Notes: a model not told the origin generated them from the letters alone. 50,152 nt of DNA from Clostridia bacterium (GCA_029060025.1 JAIDUV010000049.1:72904-123055); one strand, 5' to 3'; counted from the stretch's first letter, positions 34,750-42,768 are shown. Made by a program: numbers and translations.

Positions 34750-36614
34750 TTACCTGCCTTTGAAAGGTATACTAAAAGCACTGTTATGTCTGCCGGTGAT
34801 ACTCCGCTTATTCTGGAAGCCTGTCCCAAATTAAGAGGTTTGATTTTGTCAAGTTTTTGTCTTGCCTCAATTCTCAAGCCTTTGATTTGAGAATAATCAA
34901 TGTCTTGCGGAAGAGTTTTGTTCTCAAGTTTGTTTATATCAGCAATTATAGATTGCTGTTTATTGAGATAACCTTCGTATTTAACAGACGTAGCCACTTC
35001 TTCAAAACATCTCTTGTCAAGGTCTTTTAGTTCCTCAAAATTTTGCATAAGCATATCATAAGATATTGACGCTCTCTTAAGCATATCTTTGTAAGAAAGA
35101 GCGTTGTTTGGCACAGGTTCGCCTATAGTCTCAAAGAAATCTTTATATTCTTTTGGCGGCAAAGTTTTATCAAGAATGTGCGATATATCCTCTATTGTCT
35201 GCATCTTTTGAGTGTACTCTTGCCATCTTTCGTCGTCTACTAAGCCCACTTCTCTGCCTATCGGAGTAAGGCGTCTGTCTGCGTTTTCTTGACGCAACAA
35301 CAGTCTGTGTTCGGCTCTTGCTGTCATCATTCTATACGGCTCGTTGGTGCCTTTTGTCACAAGATCGTCTATAAGTACGCCTATATACGACGAATCTCTT
35401 GTCAACACGAGCGGCTGTTTTTCTTTGAGATACAACGACGCGTTTATACCGGCAATAAGACCTTGAGCCGCCGCTTCTTCATATCCGCTGCTGCCATTGA
35501 GTTGTCCTGCAAGGAACAAACCTTTGATATGCTTTACCATAAGATAAGGCGTGAGACAAAGCGAATCTATACAATCGTATTCTATAGCGTAAGCAAAGCG
35601 CATTATCTTGACTTTTTCCAATCCGATTACCGATTTATACATCTCAAGTTGTACGTCGAAAGGCATTGAAGAACTCATACCCTGCACGTACATTTCATTT
35701 GTCAAAGAACTCTCCGGTTCAATAAAGATTTGATGGCGCTCTTTGTCGGCAAATCTCATTACCTTGTCTTCAATAGATGGACAGTATCTCGGTCCTATGC
35801 TGTGAATAGAGCCGTTATAAAGCGGAGACCTATCTATATTCGCCATAATAATATCTTTTGTTTTTTGCGTAGTATAAGTGAGATAGCATACCTCTTTATT
35901 GGGTATATATCCATTTGTCATAAATGAAAACGGATATATATTATCATCACCGTTTTGTACTTGCATAACGTCAAAATTTATAGTATTTTTATCTACTCTT
36001 GCAGGCGTACCTGTCTTAAATCTGCGCGTAGGTATATCAAGACTTATAAGGCTGTCAGTGAGTTTTGTCGCTCTGGAAAAACCGTTTGGACCGGTTTTAG
36101 TTACGTTGTCACCTATTATAATATGCGCGTTGAGATATACGCCTGTGGCAACTACTATACTGTCGGCATAAAAAGTTTGTCCCAAAGTCGTGGTAATGCC
36201 GTATACCGCTCCGTTTTTTGTGAGTATTTCAGCAACCTCGCCTTGCAGTATATCAAGGTTAGGCGTAGTCTCCATTATATTCTTCATATAGTGGTGATAA
36301 AGCGTTTTGTCGGCTTGTCCTCTGAGAGATTGAACTGCCGCGCCCTTACCCATATTAAGCATACGAATCTGAAGCAAATTATTGTCGGCTGAAAGTCCCA
36401 TTTGACCGCCTAGAGCGTCTATTTCTCTGACGAGATGTCCCTTTGCCGTACCGCCGATAGCAGGATTGCACGCCATAAATGCTATTGCGTCAAGAGAGAG
36501 AGTAATTGCCAAAGTCTTATGCCCAAGACGCGCCAAAGCAAGACACGCTTCTACTCCCGCGTGTCCGCAACCTATGACTATTGCGTCGTAATTCCTTTGG
36601 TAACTGTCCAGCAT
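34746..36614 (-). CDS. mnmG: tRNA uridine-5-carboxymethylaminomethyl modification enzyme MnmG
   Basis: This 622-aa FAD enzyme works with MnmE to modify U34 of certain tRNAs. The FAD site GCGHAGVEACLALARLG (about 15-31), CNPAIGGTAKGHLVREIDALG (about 49-69, with the active Cys), the second conserved motif YCPSIEDKV and the C-terminal LRIEARQKLDKIKPLNLGQA, then SRISGVSPADI are present. AGGA lies about 10 nt before the ATG. It keeps the ancestral mnmG-rsmG link, but its partner mnmE is turned the other way. Confidence 0.96.
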   Translation of the reverse strand: MLDSYQRNYDAIVIGCGHAGVEACLALARLGHKTLAITLSLDAIAFMACNPAIGGTAKGHLVREIDALGGQMGLSADNNLLQIRMLNMGKGAAVQSLRGQADKTLYHHYMKNIMETTPNLDILQGEVAEILTKNGAVYGITTTLGQTFYADSIVVATGVYLNAHIIIGDNVTKTGPNGFSRATKLTDSLISLDIPTRRFKTGTPARVDKNTINFDVMQVQNGDDNIYPFSFMTNGYIPNKEVCYLTYTTQKTKDIIMANIDRSPLYNGSIHSIGPRYCPSIEDKVMRFADKERHQIFIEPESSLTNEMYVQGMSSSMPFDVQLEMYKSVIGLEKVKIMRFAYAIEYDCIDSLCLTPYLMVKHIKGLFLAGQLNGSSGYEEAAAQGLIAGINASLYLKEKQPLVLTRDSSYIGVLIDDLVTKGTNEPYRMMTARAEHRLLLRQENADRRLTPIGREVGLVDDERWQEYTQKMQTIEDISHILDKTLPPKEYKDFFETIGEPVPNNALSYKDMLKRASISYDMLMQNFEELKDLDKRCFEEVATSVKYEGYLNKQQSIIADINKLENKTLPQDIDYSQIKGLRIEARQKLDKIKPLNLGQASRISGVSPADITVLLVYLSKAGK

Positions 36615-36625
36615 ATTGCAGTCCT

Positions 36626-36675
36626 ATGTCATTTTGACCAAATTGAGATTTCTCAACTGCGCTCGAAATGACGTA
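36626..36675 (-). repeat. Family A repeat between mnmG and mnmE
   Basis: TGTCATTTTGACCAAATTGAG opposes CTCAACTGCGCTCGAAATGACG, so the unit itself is an inverted pair. It lies at one border of the flipped mnmE gene. Confidence 0.65.
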
Positions 36676-36724
36676 TTTTATTTAATTTTAAATTTTAATT
36701 ATTATATCATAATAATTATTGCGT

Positions 36725-36753
36725 TTGCAAATAATAAGCCATTATGATATAAT
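36725..36753 (+). promoter_or_regulatory. mnmE: mnmE promoter placing the transcript start at the ATG
   Basis: TTGCAA (36725-36730), a 17-nt spacer and TATAAT (36748-36753), then 6 nt to the mnmE ATG with no ribosome site. The geometry is the same as at dnaA. Confidence 0.7.
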
Positions 36754-36759
36754 TTAATT

Positions 36760-38088
36760 ATGAAAACTATAGCCACTATATCCACTCCGGTAGGGCGCGG
36801 AGCAATAGCAATAGTAAGAATGAGCGGAGACAAGGCTTTGGAGATAGCCTCGTCGATTTTTACTTGCAAAAAACTTGCAAGTTTTAAAGACGCTATTCCT
36901 AATTATATGTATTACGGCAGTATAGATGTAGGCGCTTTTAAGGACAATATATTGGCGGTTTATTTCAAAGCGCCGCACTCATATACCGGCGAAGACATAG
37001 TGGAATTTCAATGTCACGGCGGCGTAAGACTTATTGACGAAGTGCTAAAGGCTTGTATTAAAAACGGATGCGAGATTGCCGATAAGGGTGAGTTTACTAA
37101 GCGCGCTTTTCTCAACGGCAAGATTGCTTTGAGCGATGCAGAAGGCATAATAGATATGATAAACAGCGAAAGCGTGGCGTCATTAAATGCAAGTTACAGA
37201 TTATCCACTGGTGATATAGCCGAGCAAATCAACAAATTGCAAACTACTCTTCTCGATTGCGTATCGGAGTTGGAAGCAAGTCTCGATTATCCTGAAGAAA
37301 TGGAAGAAGAGGCAAAGTCCAACGCCGATAAGACGACGGACTATCTTATTGACGAATTGGAAAAACTTAATTCCACGGCAAAGGTAGGCGGATATATCCG
37401 TCAAGGTATCAACGTGGCAATCGTGGGTCAAGCAAACGTAGGTAAGTCTTCTCTTCTCAACGCTTTCGTCGGCAAGGATAGAGCCATAGTGACAAATATT
37501 GCAGGCACTACGAGAGACAGCCTAGAAGAATACGTCGAAGTCGACGGAGTTATGCTCAAACTCATTGATACCGCAGGTATTAGAGATACGAGTGATATAG
37601 TCGAGGCTATGGGCGTCGAGCGAAGTATACAAGCGGCAAAAGGCAGTGATATAGTCTTATTTGTCACAGAGGCGGGACGTCAACTAAATCAATACGAAAA
37701 TGATTTGATAAATAGTTTTGACGGCAACAACAAAATACTGTTGGTAATAAACAAGTGCGATACTGCAAATGATAATCGCAAAGGCATAAAAATAAGCGCA
37801 AAAAACAACGTAGGTATTGAAGAACTTAAAAGAGAAATTGTAAATACTTTCATAGATTCTAGCGTAGATACCAACGGCAATATAATCACCAACGAACGGC
37901 ACGCGCAAGCCATCAGGCAGGCTATATCAAGTCTTAAAAACGCAAAAGCAAGTTATGCTACTCTGCCCACAGAATGTAGCCTAATAGATTTGAGAGACGC
38001 TTATTTTGCGCTTGGCGCAATTACCGGCAATACCGCAAGCGAGGATATTATTGAAACTATATTTAGTAAATTCTGTCTTGGGAAGTAG
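36760..38088 (+). CDS. mnmE: tRNA modification GTPase MnmE
   Basis: This 442-aa GTPase is the partner of MnmG. The N-terminal folate-binding domain (ATISTPVGRGAIAIVRMSG), a helical domain, the inserted G domain with P-loop GQANVGKS (223-230), G2 GTTRDSLEE, DTAGIRDT and NKCD, and the C-terminal FCLGK (438-442) that positions formyl-THF are all intact. It is expressed from its own plus-strand promoter, opposite to jag and mnmG, and is bordered by repeats, which suggests a local inversion. Confidence 0.96.
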   Translation: MKTIATISTPVGRGAIAIVRMSGDKALEIASSIFTCKKLASFKDAIPNYMYYGSIDVGAFKDNILAVYFKAPHSYTGEDIVEFQCHGGVRLIDEVLKACIKNGCEIADKGEFTKRAFLNGKIALSDAEGIIDMINSESVASLNASYRLSTGDIAEQINKLQTTLLDCVSELEASLDYPEEMEEEAKSNADKTTDYLIDELEKLNSTAKVGGYIRQGINVAIVGQANVGKSSLLNAFVGKDRAIVTNIAGTTRDSLEEYVEVDGVMLKLIDTAGIRDTSDIVEAMGVERSIQAAKGSDIVLFVTEAGRQLNQYENDLINSFDGNNKILLVINKCDTANDNRKGIKISAKNNVGIEELKREIVNTFIDSSVDTNGNIITNERHAQAIRQAISSLKNAKASYATLPTECSLIDLRDAYFALGAITGNTASEDIIETIFSKFCLGK

Positions 38089-38108
38089 TAAGTTGAGTAC
38101 GCTTGGGT

Positions 38109-38275
38109 GACCGAGCGCGTATAGCGTCGCTCTTTTAGTCCTAACGTCGGGTCTCAAGAAGTCGACGTGTACGGCAAGTACACTTGACGACTTCATCTCG
38201 CCCTAGCACGGACAAAAAAGTCCTGTTCGGACAATTTCGCAAAGCGAAATGAACAACACTCTCCACGCTCGAGAC
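38109..38275 (-). repeat. Element F, copy 2 (inverted relative to 28473-28604)
   Basis: It carries CCGAGCGCGTATAGCGTCGCTC, a GTACGGCAAGTAC hairpin, CTAGCACGGACAAAAA and CTCTCCACGCTCGAGAC, the reverse of the element after recF. It also has an extra hairpin TTTCGCAAAGCGAAA. Confidence 0.65.
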
Positions 38276-38307
38276 ATACTGGCTTTGTGTATTATAAGAA
38301 AACATAA

Positions 38308-38462
38308 TGTCACCTTGAGCGAAACGAAGTGAAGTCGAAAGGTCTCAACAGTATAGAAAATACAGATAGGGACCTCTCCACTGCGGTCGAGGTGACATAG
38401 AATAGACTTGTTTATTTATAAGGTTATTTCGACTGAAGCGTAACGTAATGGAGTAATCTCAA
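38308..38462. repeat. Three family A units in both orientations
   Basis: TGTCACCTTGAGCGAAACG (38309 onward), a reversed GACCTCTCCACTGCGGTCGA unit (38370-38398) and TTATTTCGACTGAAGCG (38424 onward). The gap 38089-38467 holds only these and element F. Confidence 0.7.
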
Positions 38463-38467
38463 TCAAT

Positions 38468-38914
38468 ATGAAGATATATCAAGTAAAAGACAAAAAGAAA
38501 TATATACCCTTATTACTGCTTGCCGACGAGCAAGAGAGTATGATAGAAAAATACGTACAAGACAGCGTAATGTACGTATTGGACGACGGTGGAATTAAAG
38601 GCGAAATAACTGTCTTAAAAATATCGGATGACATATTGGAAATAAAAAATTTGGCGGTATATCCCCAATTTCAACGCAAAGGTTACGGCAAAGCGCTTAT
38701 AGATTTTGTCTGCAATAAGTTTAAAGACACTTATTCTATATTGCAGGTAGGGACTGGAGACAGCCCATTAACAATTCCATTCTATGAAAAATGCGGTTTT
38801 GTCAAATCGCATACAGTAAAAAACTTTTTTGTAGATAATTACGACCACCCTATAATCGAAAATGGCGTAATACTTGTCGATATGATATATCTTAAAAAGT
38901 CTTTATACATTTAA
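38468..38914 (+). CDS. GNAT acetyltransferase
   Basis: This 148-aa protein has the acetyl-CoA loop region LEIKNLAVYPQFQRKGYGKA (about 60-79), then LIDFVCNKF and a C-terminal IPFYEKCGFV. It is the general small-molecule GNAT type; the substrate is unknown. No good ribosome site sits close to the ATG (a GGAG lies about 17 nt upstream inside a repeat), so the start is uncertain. It lies in the disrupted jag-mnmE interval. Confidence 0.8.
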   Translation: MKIYQVKDKKKYIPLLLLADEQESMIEKYVQDSVMYVLDDGGIKGEITVLKISDDILEIKNLAVYPQFQRKGYGKALIDFVCNKFKDTYSILQVGTGDSPLTIPFYEKCGFVKSHTVKNFFVDNYDHPIIENGVILVDMIYLKKSLYI

Positions 38915-38997
38915 AAAAGAAAAGCCTACTATTTCAACTATTTTTGATAAAGATGCTGTTAGTCTAATTATTTTGATATGGCTTTGAGCCGTATGTT

Positions 38998-39026
38998 AAG
39001 ACAAATAAACATTAAAATTGTATAAT
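38998..39026 (+). promoter_or_regulatory. Promoter of the broken HTH gene, 6 nt from its ATG
   Basis: AAGACA (38998-39003), a 17-nt spacer and TATAAT (39021-39026), followed by AATTAT and the ATG at 39033. Confidence 0.5.
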
Positions 39027-39032
39027 AATTAT

Positions 39033-39235
39033 ATGATTGAATTTAAAGATAGATTAAACGAAATAATATATGAAAAACAAATGACTCAAACTTCGCTTGC
39101 GAAAAAAATATTTCTTACGAATCAACTGTGAGTAGATATTGTAATGGTAGTATAATGCCGCCGATAGACGTATTGATTTCAATTTGCAAAGAATTGGACG
39201 TCAGCGCTGATTATTTATTAGGATTGACTGATTAA
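39033..39235 (+). pseudogene. XRE-type HTH gene with a one-base frameshift
   Basis: The first part reads MIEFKDRLNEIIYEKQMTQT, then SLAKK, and stops early. The second part, in the -1 frame, reads SYESTVSRYCNGSIMPPIDV, then LISICKELDVSADYLLGLTD and a stop. One extra A in the run of seven A near 39104 would restore a continuous 67-aa regulator (LAKKNISYESTVSRY). Either the gene is newly dead, the run is a slippage site, or the assembly lost one base. It lies beside the pyrophosphatase-like gene, convergent with it. Confidence 0.8.
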
Positions 39236-39237
39236 AA

Positions 39238-39615
39238 TCAATGAATATCTCTTTTTATCATAATACCTTTCATATATGGATTGTTATTTAAAGCCTGATA
39301 TATAATTTGTTTTTCTTCGTCGGTAAAACTCAAAAGTAATTTGATTTCGCAATCGTTTTTTAATAAATCAATAGTACAAATTATGCAATCTGCATATTTA
39401 TCTTTTTTTGAGCCGACAAAAATATCTATTCCATTGTTGTCCATAGATTTTGTATTTTCCAAGTAGCCGTAATCTACGTTGTATATAAAGTCATTAAATT
39501 TAGGATGAACAGTTCCCTTTGGTCTATCGATTATTATTTTGTGACTGTCAATTAAGCAATCTATTGCAGTCCAAAATTTATTGTCAAAACTATATATATC
39601 AGTTGTATTTTTCAT
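39238..39615 (-). CDS. Inorganic pyrophosphatase-like protein
   Basis: This 125-aa protein contains IIIDRPKGTVHPKFNDFIYN, then VDYGYLENTKSMDNNGIDIF and CTIDLLKNDCEIKLLL. This is the pattern of short inorganic pyrophosphatase-like proteins, with the DRPxGSxHP and YPxxYGY-like blocks. It is shorter than housekeeping family I enzymes (about 170 aa), and the Asp triad is only partly recognisable, so activity is uncertain. The ATG at 39615 follows GAGG; a longer start would lie inside the jag terminator. Confidence 0.65.
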   Translation of the reverse strand: MKNTTDIYSFDNKFWTAIDCLIDSHKIIIDRPKGTVHPKFNDFIYNVDYGYLENTKSMDNNGIDIFVGSKKDKYADCIICTIDLLKNDCEIKLLLSFTDEEKQIIYQALNNNPYMKGIMIKRDIH

Positions 39616-39639
39616 TTTTTCCTCAATATTTAATAGAAT

Positions 39640-39668
39640 AAAAAAGAGCGGCATTACCGCTCTTTTTT
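39640..39668 (-). terminator. Terminator of the rpmH-rnpA-yidD-yidC-jag operon
   Basis: AAAAAAGAGCGG and CCGCTCTTTTTT form a 12-bp stem with a 5-nt loop, directly after the jag stop. T-runs are present on both strands. Confidence 0.9.
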
Positions 39669-39669
39669 A

Positions 39670-40464
39670 TTAAAAGAATTTTTTCATATCTCCGCCGTAA
39701 GTTTTCATTCTCGTTACGCCGGTCTTGTTGAAGTTGCGAGGTTCTTGCTGTTGTTTTTCGGAAGTTTGATTTTCCGTTCTTGGCTTTGAAGGACGGTTGT
39801 TATCCCTTCTGTCTCTTGAACCTCTGTCGTTGCGTCTATCCCCTCTTTCTCTGTCGTAAGCAGGCTTTTTGGGGGAAATTACGACATATCTATTTGGCTC
39901 TTCACCGTGGCTTTCTGTAATGACAAATCTGTCGTCGTGCAAAGCCGAGTGAATTATTCTTCTCTCAAATGGATTCATAGGCTCGAGAGATTCTGCTTTG
40001 TGAGACTTTGCAACTCTGAAAGCAATCTTTTTGGCAAGTTTGGATAGAGTTGCTGTTCTCTTTTCTCTGTAATTTTCACCATCAATGACCAATCTCTTGT
40101 TGTCGGGATTGTTTTTGTTGACTACCAAAAGAGAAAGATACTGAAGAGCGTCAAGCACGTCTCCTCTATATCCGATAAGAGCGCCGGTGTCGTCACCTGT
40201 CAAATTGACGTAGAAAGCGTCTTCCTTTTCTTGCACTTCAGCAATGCAATTGATATTCATTTTTTGAATAATACCATTGATAAAATCGTTGACAAGAGTT
40301 GCTCCAGTGACTTTCTGCGTAACTCTTACGGTAATCTTTTTGCGGATAAGTCCTGCTTCTTTTACTTTTTCTGCATCAACTTGGCTTTCGTCAAGACCGA
40401 GTTCTTCAAGAGCCTGCTTGAGAGCCTCTTCGTAACTGTTTGCAGTAATTTCTATACTTTTCAT
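39670..40464 (-). CDS. jag: RNA-binding protein Jag/KhpB
   Basis: This 264-aa protein has an N-terminal Jag domain (MKSIEITANSYEEALKQALE), a KH domain with GALIGYRGDVLDALQYL (about 93-109) and an R3H domain (MNPFERRIIHSALHDD, about 163-178). It ends in an R/G/D/N-rich low-complexity tail of about 60 residues, longer than usual and probably RNA-binding. KhpB with KhpA affects cell elongation and RNA chaperoning. GAGGAG precedes the ATG. A perfect palindrome AGATAGCGCGCTATCT (40477-40492) sits just upstream in the yidC-jag gap. Confidence 0.94.
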   Translation of the reverse strand: MKSIEITANSYEEALKQALEELGLDESQVDAEKVKEAGLIRKKITVRVTQKVTGATLVNDFINGIIQKMNINCIAEVQEKEDAFYVNLTGDDTGALIGYRGDVLDALQYLSLLVVNKNNPDNKRLVIDGENYREKRTATLSKLAKKIAFRVAKSHKAESLEPMNPFERRIIHSALHDDRFVITESHGEEPNRYVVISPKKPAYDRERGDRRNDRGSRDRRDNNRPSKPRTENQTSEKQQQEPRNFNKTGVTRMKTYGGDMKKFF

Positions 40465-40528
40465 ATATATCTCCTCAGATAGCGCGCTATCTTTTTCTAA
40501 TAATCAGTATTATTTAGATCCTATAAAC

Positions 40529-41674
40529 TTATCTCTTTGCCTTATTGGACTTGTTTGTGTTTTTAGATGTTAAAGGCTGAATTATTATAGGCTGATTTTG
40601 TTTTTTCTTCTCCACGTTCTTTATGATAAGATTGAAAGTAAGAGAAGTAATCATTGTCATAAAGTTGCTGACAAAGTAGTATATCGCAAATGCCGCGCTG
40701 TACATAATGGCAAAGATACCAAGTACGATTGGCATAAGATACGTCATAGTCTTGTTCATTATGCGTTGTTGCTTTTGTTGAGCCTCGTCGCCTGTCATTT
40801 GCACCGGTTGCATCTTTTGTTGCAAAGTCGTTGACAAAAAACTGGTTGCGATTGAAAGAATTGGAAGTATAAAATAACCATTCCATCTGCTTATATTCCA
40901 AAAACTTGTCTTGTTATAATTATTGATTATAGGCGTCATAAGTTGGTCGTAAGATACGCCCGCCATCTCGGGAAGAGTTGCGCCTATACCGCCAAAACCT
41001 GTCGAAGTGAAGTTGGAAAAACTGGGGATAACGTTTGCCCAAGTGTCGGACATAAACACGTTTTTGACCCAAAGCCAACTTTCCGGTTTGTAGCCGGTGA
41101 CAAGAGTTTCGTTGAGTTTTTCAATAAGTCCGGCTTGACGGATATAATCGTAAGAAGGTACAAAGCCTTCAATGAAGTCGTTGCCGTTCATAAATTGAAT
41201 ATTGCACGCCTGCGAAATAGCCTCAGCATTGTCCTTGAAAAACTGCAAGTATACTTCATTGTAAAGATTGCTTACAATAGTCTGATTGTAGTTGACGATA
41301 TACTCTCTGAAGCCCTGGAATACCAAACCGAATATCACAAGCGTGAAAATCATCGGCAAACAGGAAGTGAAAATATTCATTGAGCCTTTTTGAAGTTCGT
41401 ATTGCTTTTGTCGGAGAATGTCGGGACGATTAGCGTATTGCTTTTGAAGTTTTTCCAATTGAGGACGAATTGCGTCCATTTTTGCTTTCTGCTTGCGCAT
41501 AATCAATTTTTGCCAGATATCGAGAGGCAAAATCAATAAACGCAACATAATAGAAAACACCACTACCGTCCAACCGAAGTTGCCGATACCGCTGTTCATC
41601 CAATCTAGCAGGCTGATAATCGGTTTCCAAATCGCATTCACCGCCGCTAGCAAACTATAATTCATAATAGCCAT
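40529..41674 (-). CDS. yidC: Membrane protein insertase YidC (Oxa1 family)
   Basis: This 381-aa insertase has the conserved groove Arg45 in FSIMLRLLILPLDIWQ, followed by a charged hairpin (KQKAKMDAIRPQLEKLQKQY), then further helices (FTSCLPMIFTLVIFGLVFQG, YLMPIVLGIFAIMYSAAFAI). Between the second and third helices is a large extracytoplasmic insert of about 130 residues, more than typical Gram-positive YidC. No lipobox is seen. The start overlaps the end of yidD by 13 nt. Confidence 0.94.
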   Translation of the reverse strand: MAIMNYSLLAAVNAIWKPIISLLDWMNSGIGNFGWTVVVFSIMLRLLILPLDIWQKLIMRKQKAKMDAIRPQLEKLQKQYANRPDILRQKQYELQKGSMNIFTSCLPMIFTLVIFGLVFQGFREYIVNYNQTIVSNLYNEVYLQFFKDNAEAISQACNIQFMNGNDFIEGFVPSYDYIRQAGLIEKLNETLVTGYKPESWLWVKNVFMSDTWANVIPSFSNFTSTGFGGIGATLPEMAGVSYDQLMTPIINNYNKTSFWNISRWNGYFILPILSIATSFLSTTLQQKMQPVQMTGDEAQQKQQRIMNKTMTYLMPIVLGIFAIMYSAAFAIYYFVSNFMTMITSLTFNLIIKNVEKKKQNQPIIIQPLTSKNTNKSNKAKR

Positions 41675-41901
41675 TTTGCATTTCCTTTTAGATCGTCTTT
41701 CACGGGATCATATCCGCCTTTTGAAAAGGGATTGCACCTCAATATCCTCGCTGCGCCCATTGCAGAGCCTTTTAAGTATCCTCTTTTGGCTATGGCTTGT
41801 CCCATATACGCCGAACACGACGGTATATGTCTGCACTTGCCACCAATCACAGGATTGATAAATTGCTTGTAATATTGAATAAAAAAATTTCCGCTTTTCA
41901 T
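41662..41901 (-). CDS. yidD: Membrane protein insertion factor YidD
   Basis: This 79-aa protein contains FIQYYKQFINPVIGGKCRHI, then PSCSAYMGQAIAKRG and ILRCNPFSKGGYDPV. The PSCSxYM and CNPFSKGGYDPV motifs define YidD. I chose the ATG at 41901; a TTG at 41925, overlapping rnpA, is possible but would add eight residues not seen in relatives. YidD helps YidC insert membrane proteins. It lies in the standard rnpA-yidD-yidC order. Confidence 0.92.
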   Translation of the reverse strand: MKSGNFFIQYYKQFINPVIGGKCRHIPSCSAYMGQAIAKRGYLKGSAMGAARILRCNPFSKGGYDPVKDDLKGNAKWLL

Positions 41902-41917
41902 TTGTCGTCCGTACGCC

Positions 41918-42325
41918 TCAATCAAACTTTGCCTTGTCTAATACGCTTTGTTTGATTTTTAGTCTTTGCGCTACGTCATCGTCGATTTTTCTTGCAAGTA
42001 AATTACTTTTGATTATCAAGTGCAAAAGGCTGCTCGCAAGTTCTTCAAAACTCGCTTTGCCGCAAGCCTCTCTTGCAATGACGATATAATTCTCGCTGTC
42101 TTTAAGATACGGTATAAGCGCTCTGAACGCTTCTCTCAACCGTCTTCTGACTTTGTTGCGAATTACTGCCCTGTTGTCGACTTTCTTGCTTACGATAAAG
42201 CCCACCTTCAAGGAATACTTGGAAGGGGCGTGGACAAGTACAAGCATTTTATTGGCGCTACTTTCGCCTTTTCTGTGCAGATAACTAAATACTCTGCCAT
42301 TTTTAAGCCTGTACTTTTTTTGCAT
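41918..42325 (-). CDS. rnpA: Ribonuclease P protein component
   Basis: This 135-aa basic protein opens KKYRLKNGRVFSYLHRKGES, has VGFIVSKKVDNRAVIRNKVR, then RRLREAFR carrying the RNR signature, and ends in a longer C-terminal helix than most. It supports the catalytic RNA of RNase P in maturing tRNA 5' ends. It starts 7 nt after the rpmH stop, as usual. Confidence 0.95.
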   Translation of the reverse strand: MQKKYRLKNGRVFSYLHRKGESSANKMLVLVHAPSKYSLKVGFIVSKKVDNRAVIRNKVRRRLREAFRALIPYLKDSENYIVIAREACGKASFEELASSLLHLIIKSNLLARKIDDDVAQRLKIKQSVLDKAKFD

Positions 42326-42332
42326 ACCAAAC

Positions 42333-42467
42333 TTAAGCAGTAAGTTGCTTTCTGCCTTTGTTGCGACGTCTCTTTATTACGTTTCTACCGCTCTTGCTAC
42401 GCATTCTCTCACGAAAACCGTGAACCTTGGATCTTTGTCTTTTCTTGGGTTGATACGTCTGTTTCAT
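42333..42467 (-). CDS. rpmH: 50S ribosomal protein L34
   Basis: This 44-aa protein reads [20 protein letters not shown], then [20 protein letters not shown] and QLTA, the standard L34 sequence. GGAG lies 8 nt before the ATG. It is the first gene of the operon that runs to jag. Confidence 0.98.
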   Translation of the reverse strand: MKQTYQPKKRQRSKVHGFRERMRSKSGRNVIKRRRNKGRKQLTA

Positions 42468-42512
42468 ATCGATATTATCTCCTTTTTATATAAAAAATAA
42501 TTATGCTATATT

Positions 42513-42541
42513 ATTATAAAGAAAATGCGAGTTACTGTCAA
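42513..42541 (-). promoter_or_regulatory. rpmH: Consensus promoter of the rpmH operon
   Basis: On the minus strand TTGACA (42541-42536), a 17-nt spacer and TATAAT (42518-42513), a perfect vegetative promoter with a 40-nt leader. Confidence 0.9.
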
Positions 42542-42768
42542 GTAAAATCGCATTGCTTAGAAAATATAAAAGATAAGCCGTCTATAATCAATTCTAGAGG
42601 AAATGCAGGGGGTTGATTTACTTTACTGCTTGAAAGATTGTGCAAGAAACTGATATGTATTAAATCTTCCATCACTGAAATGGTGAATGGAATATAATTG
42701 TAAATTAAAATTTGATTATTATATAAATATAATAATCAAAAATTTTTGTGTTTAATTTAATTATTAGG

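Noticed and set aside
39033-39235. Programmed -1 ribosomal frameshift in the HTH gene
   Set aside because: The A7 run begins on a codon boundary after GCG, which does not give the X XXY YYZ register needed for tandem slippage. Loss of a base, or transcriptional slippage, explains it better.
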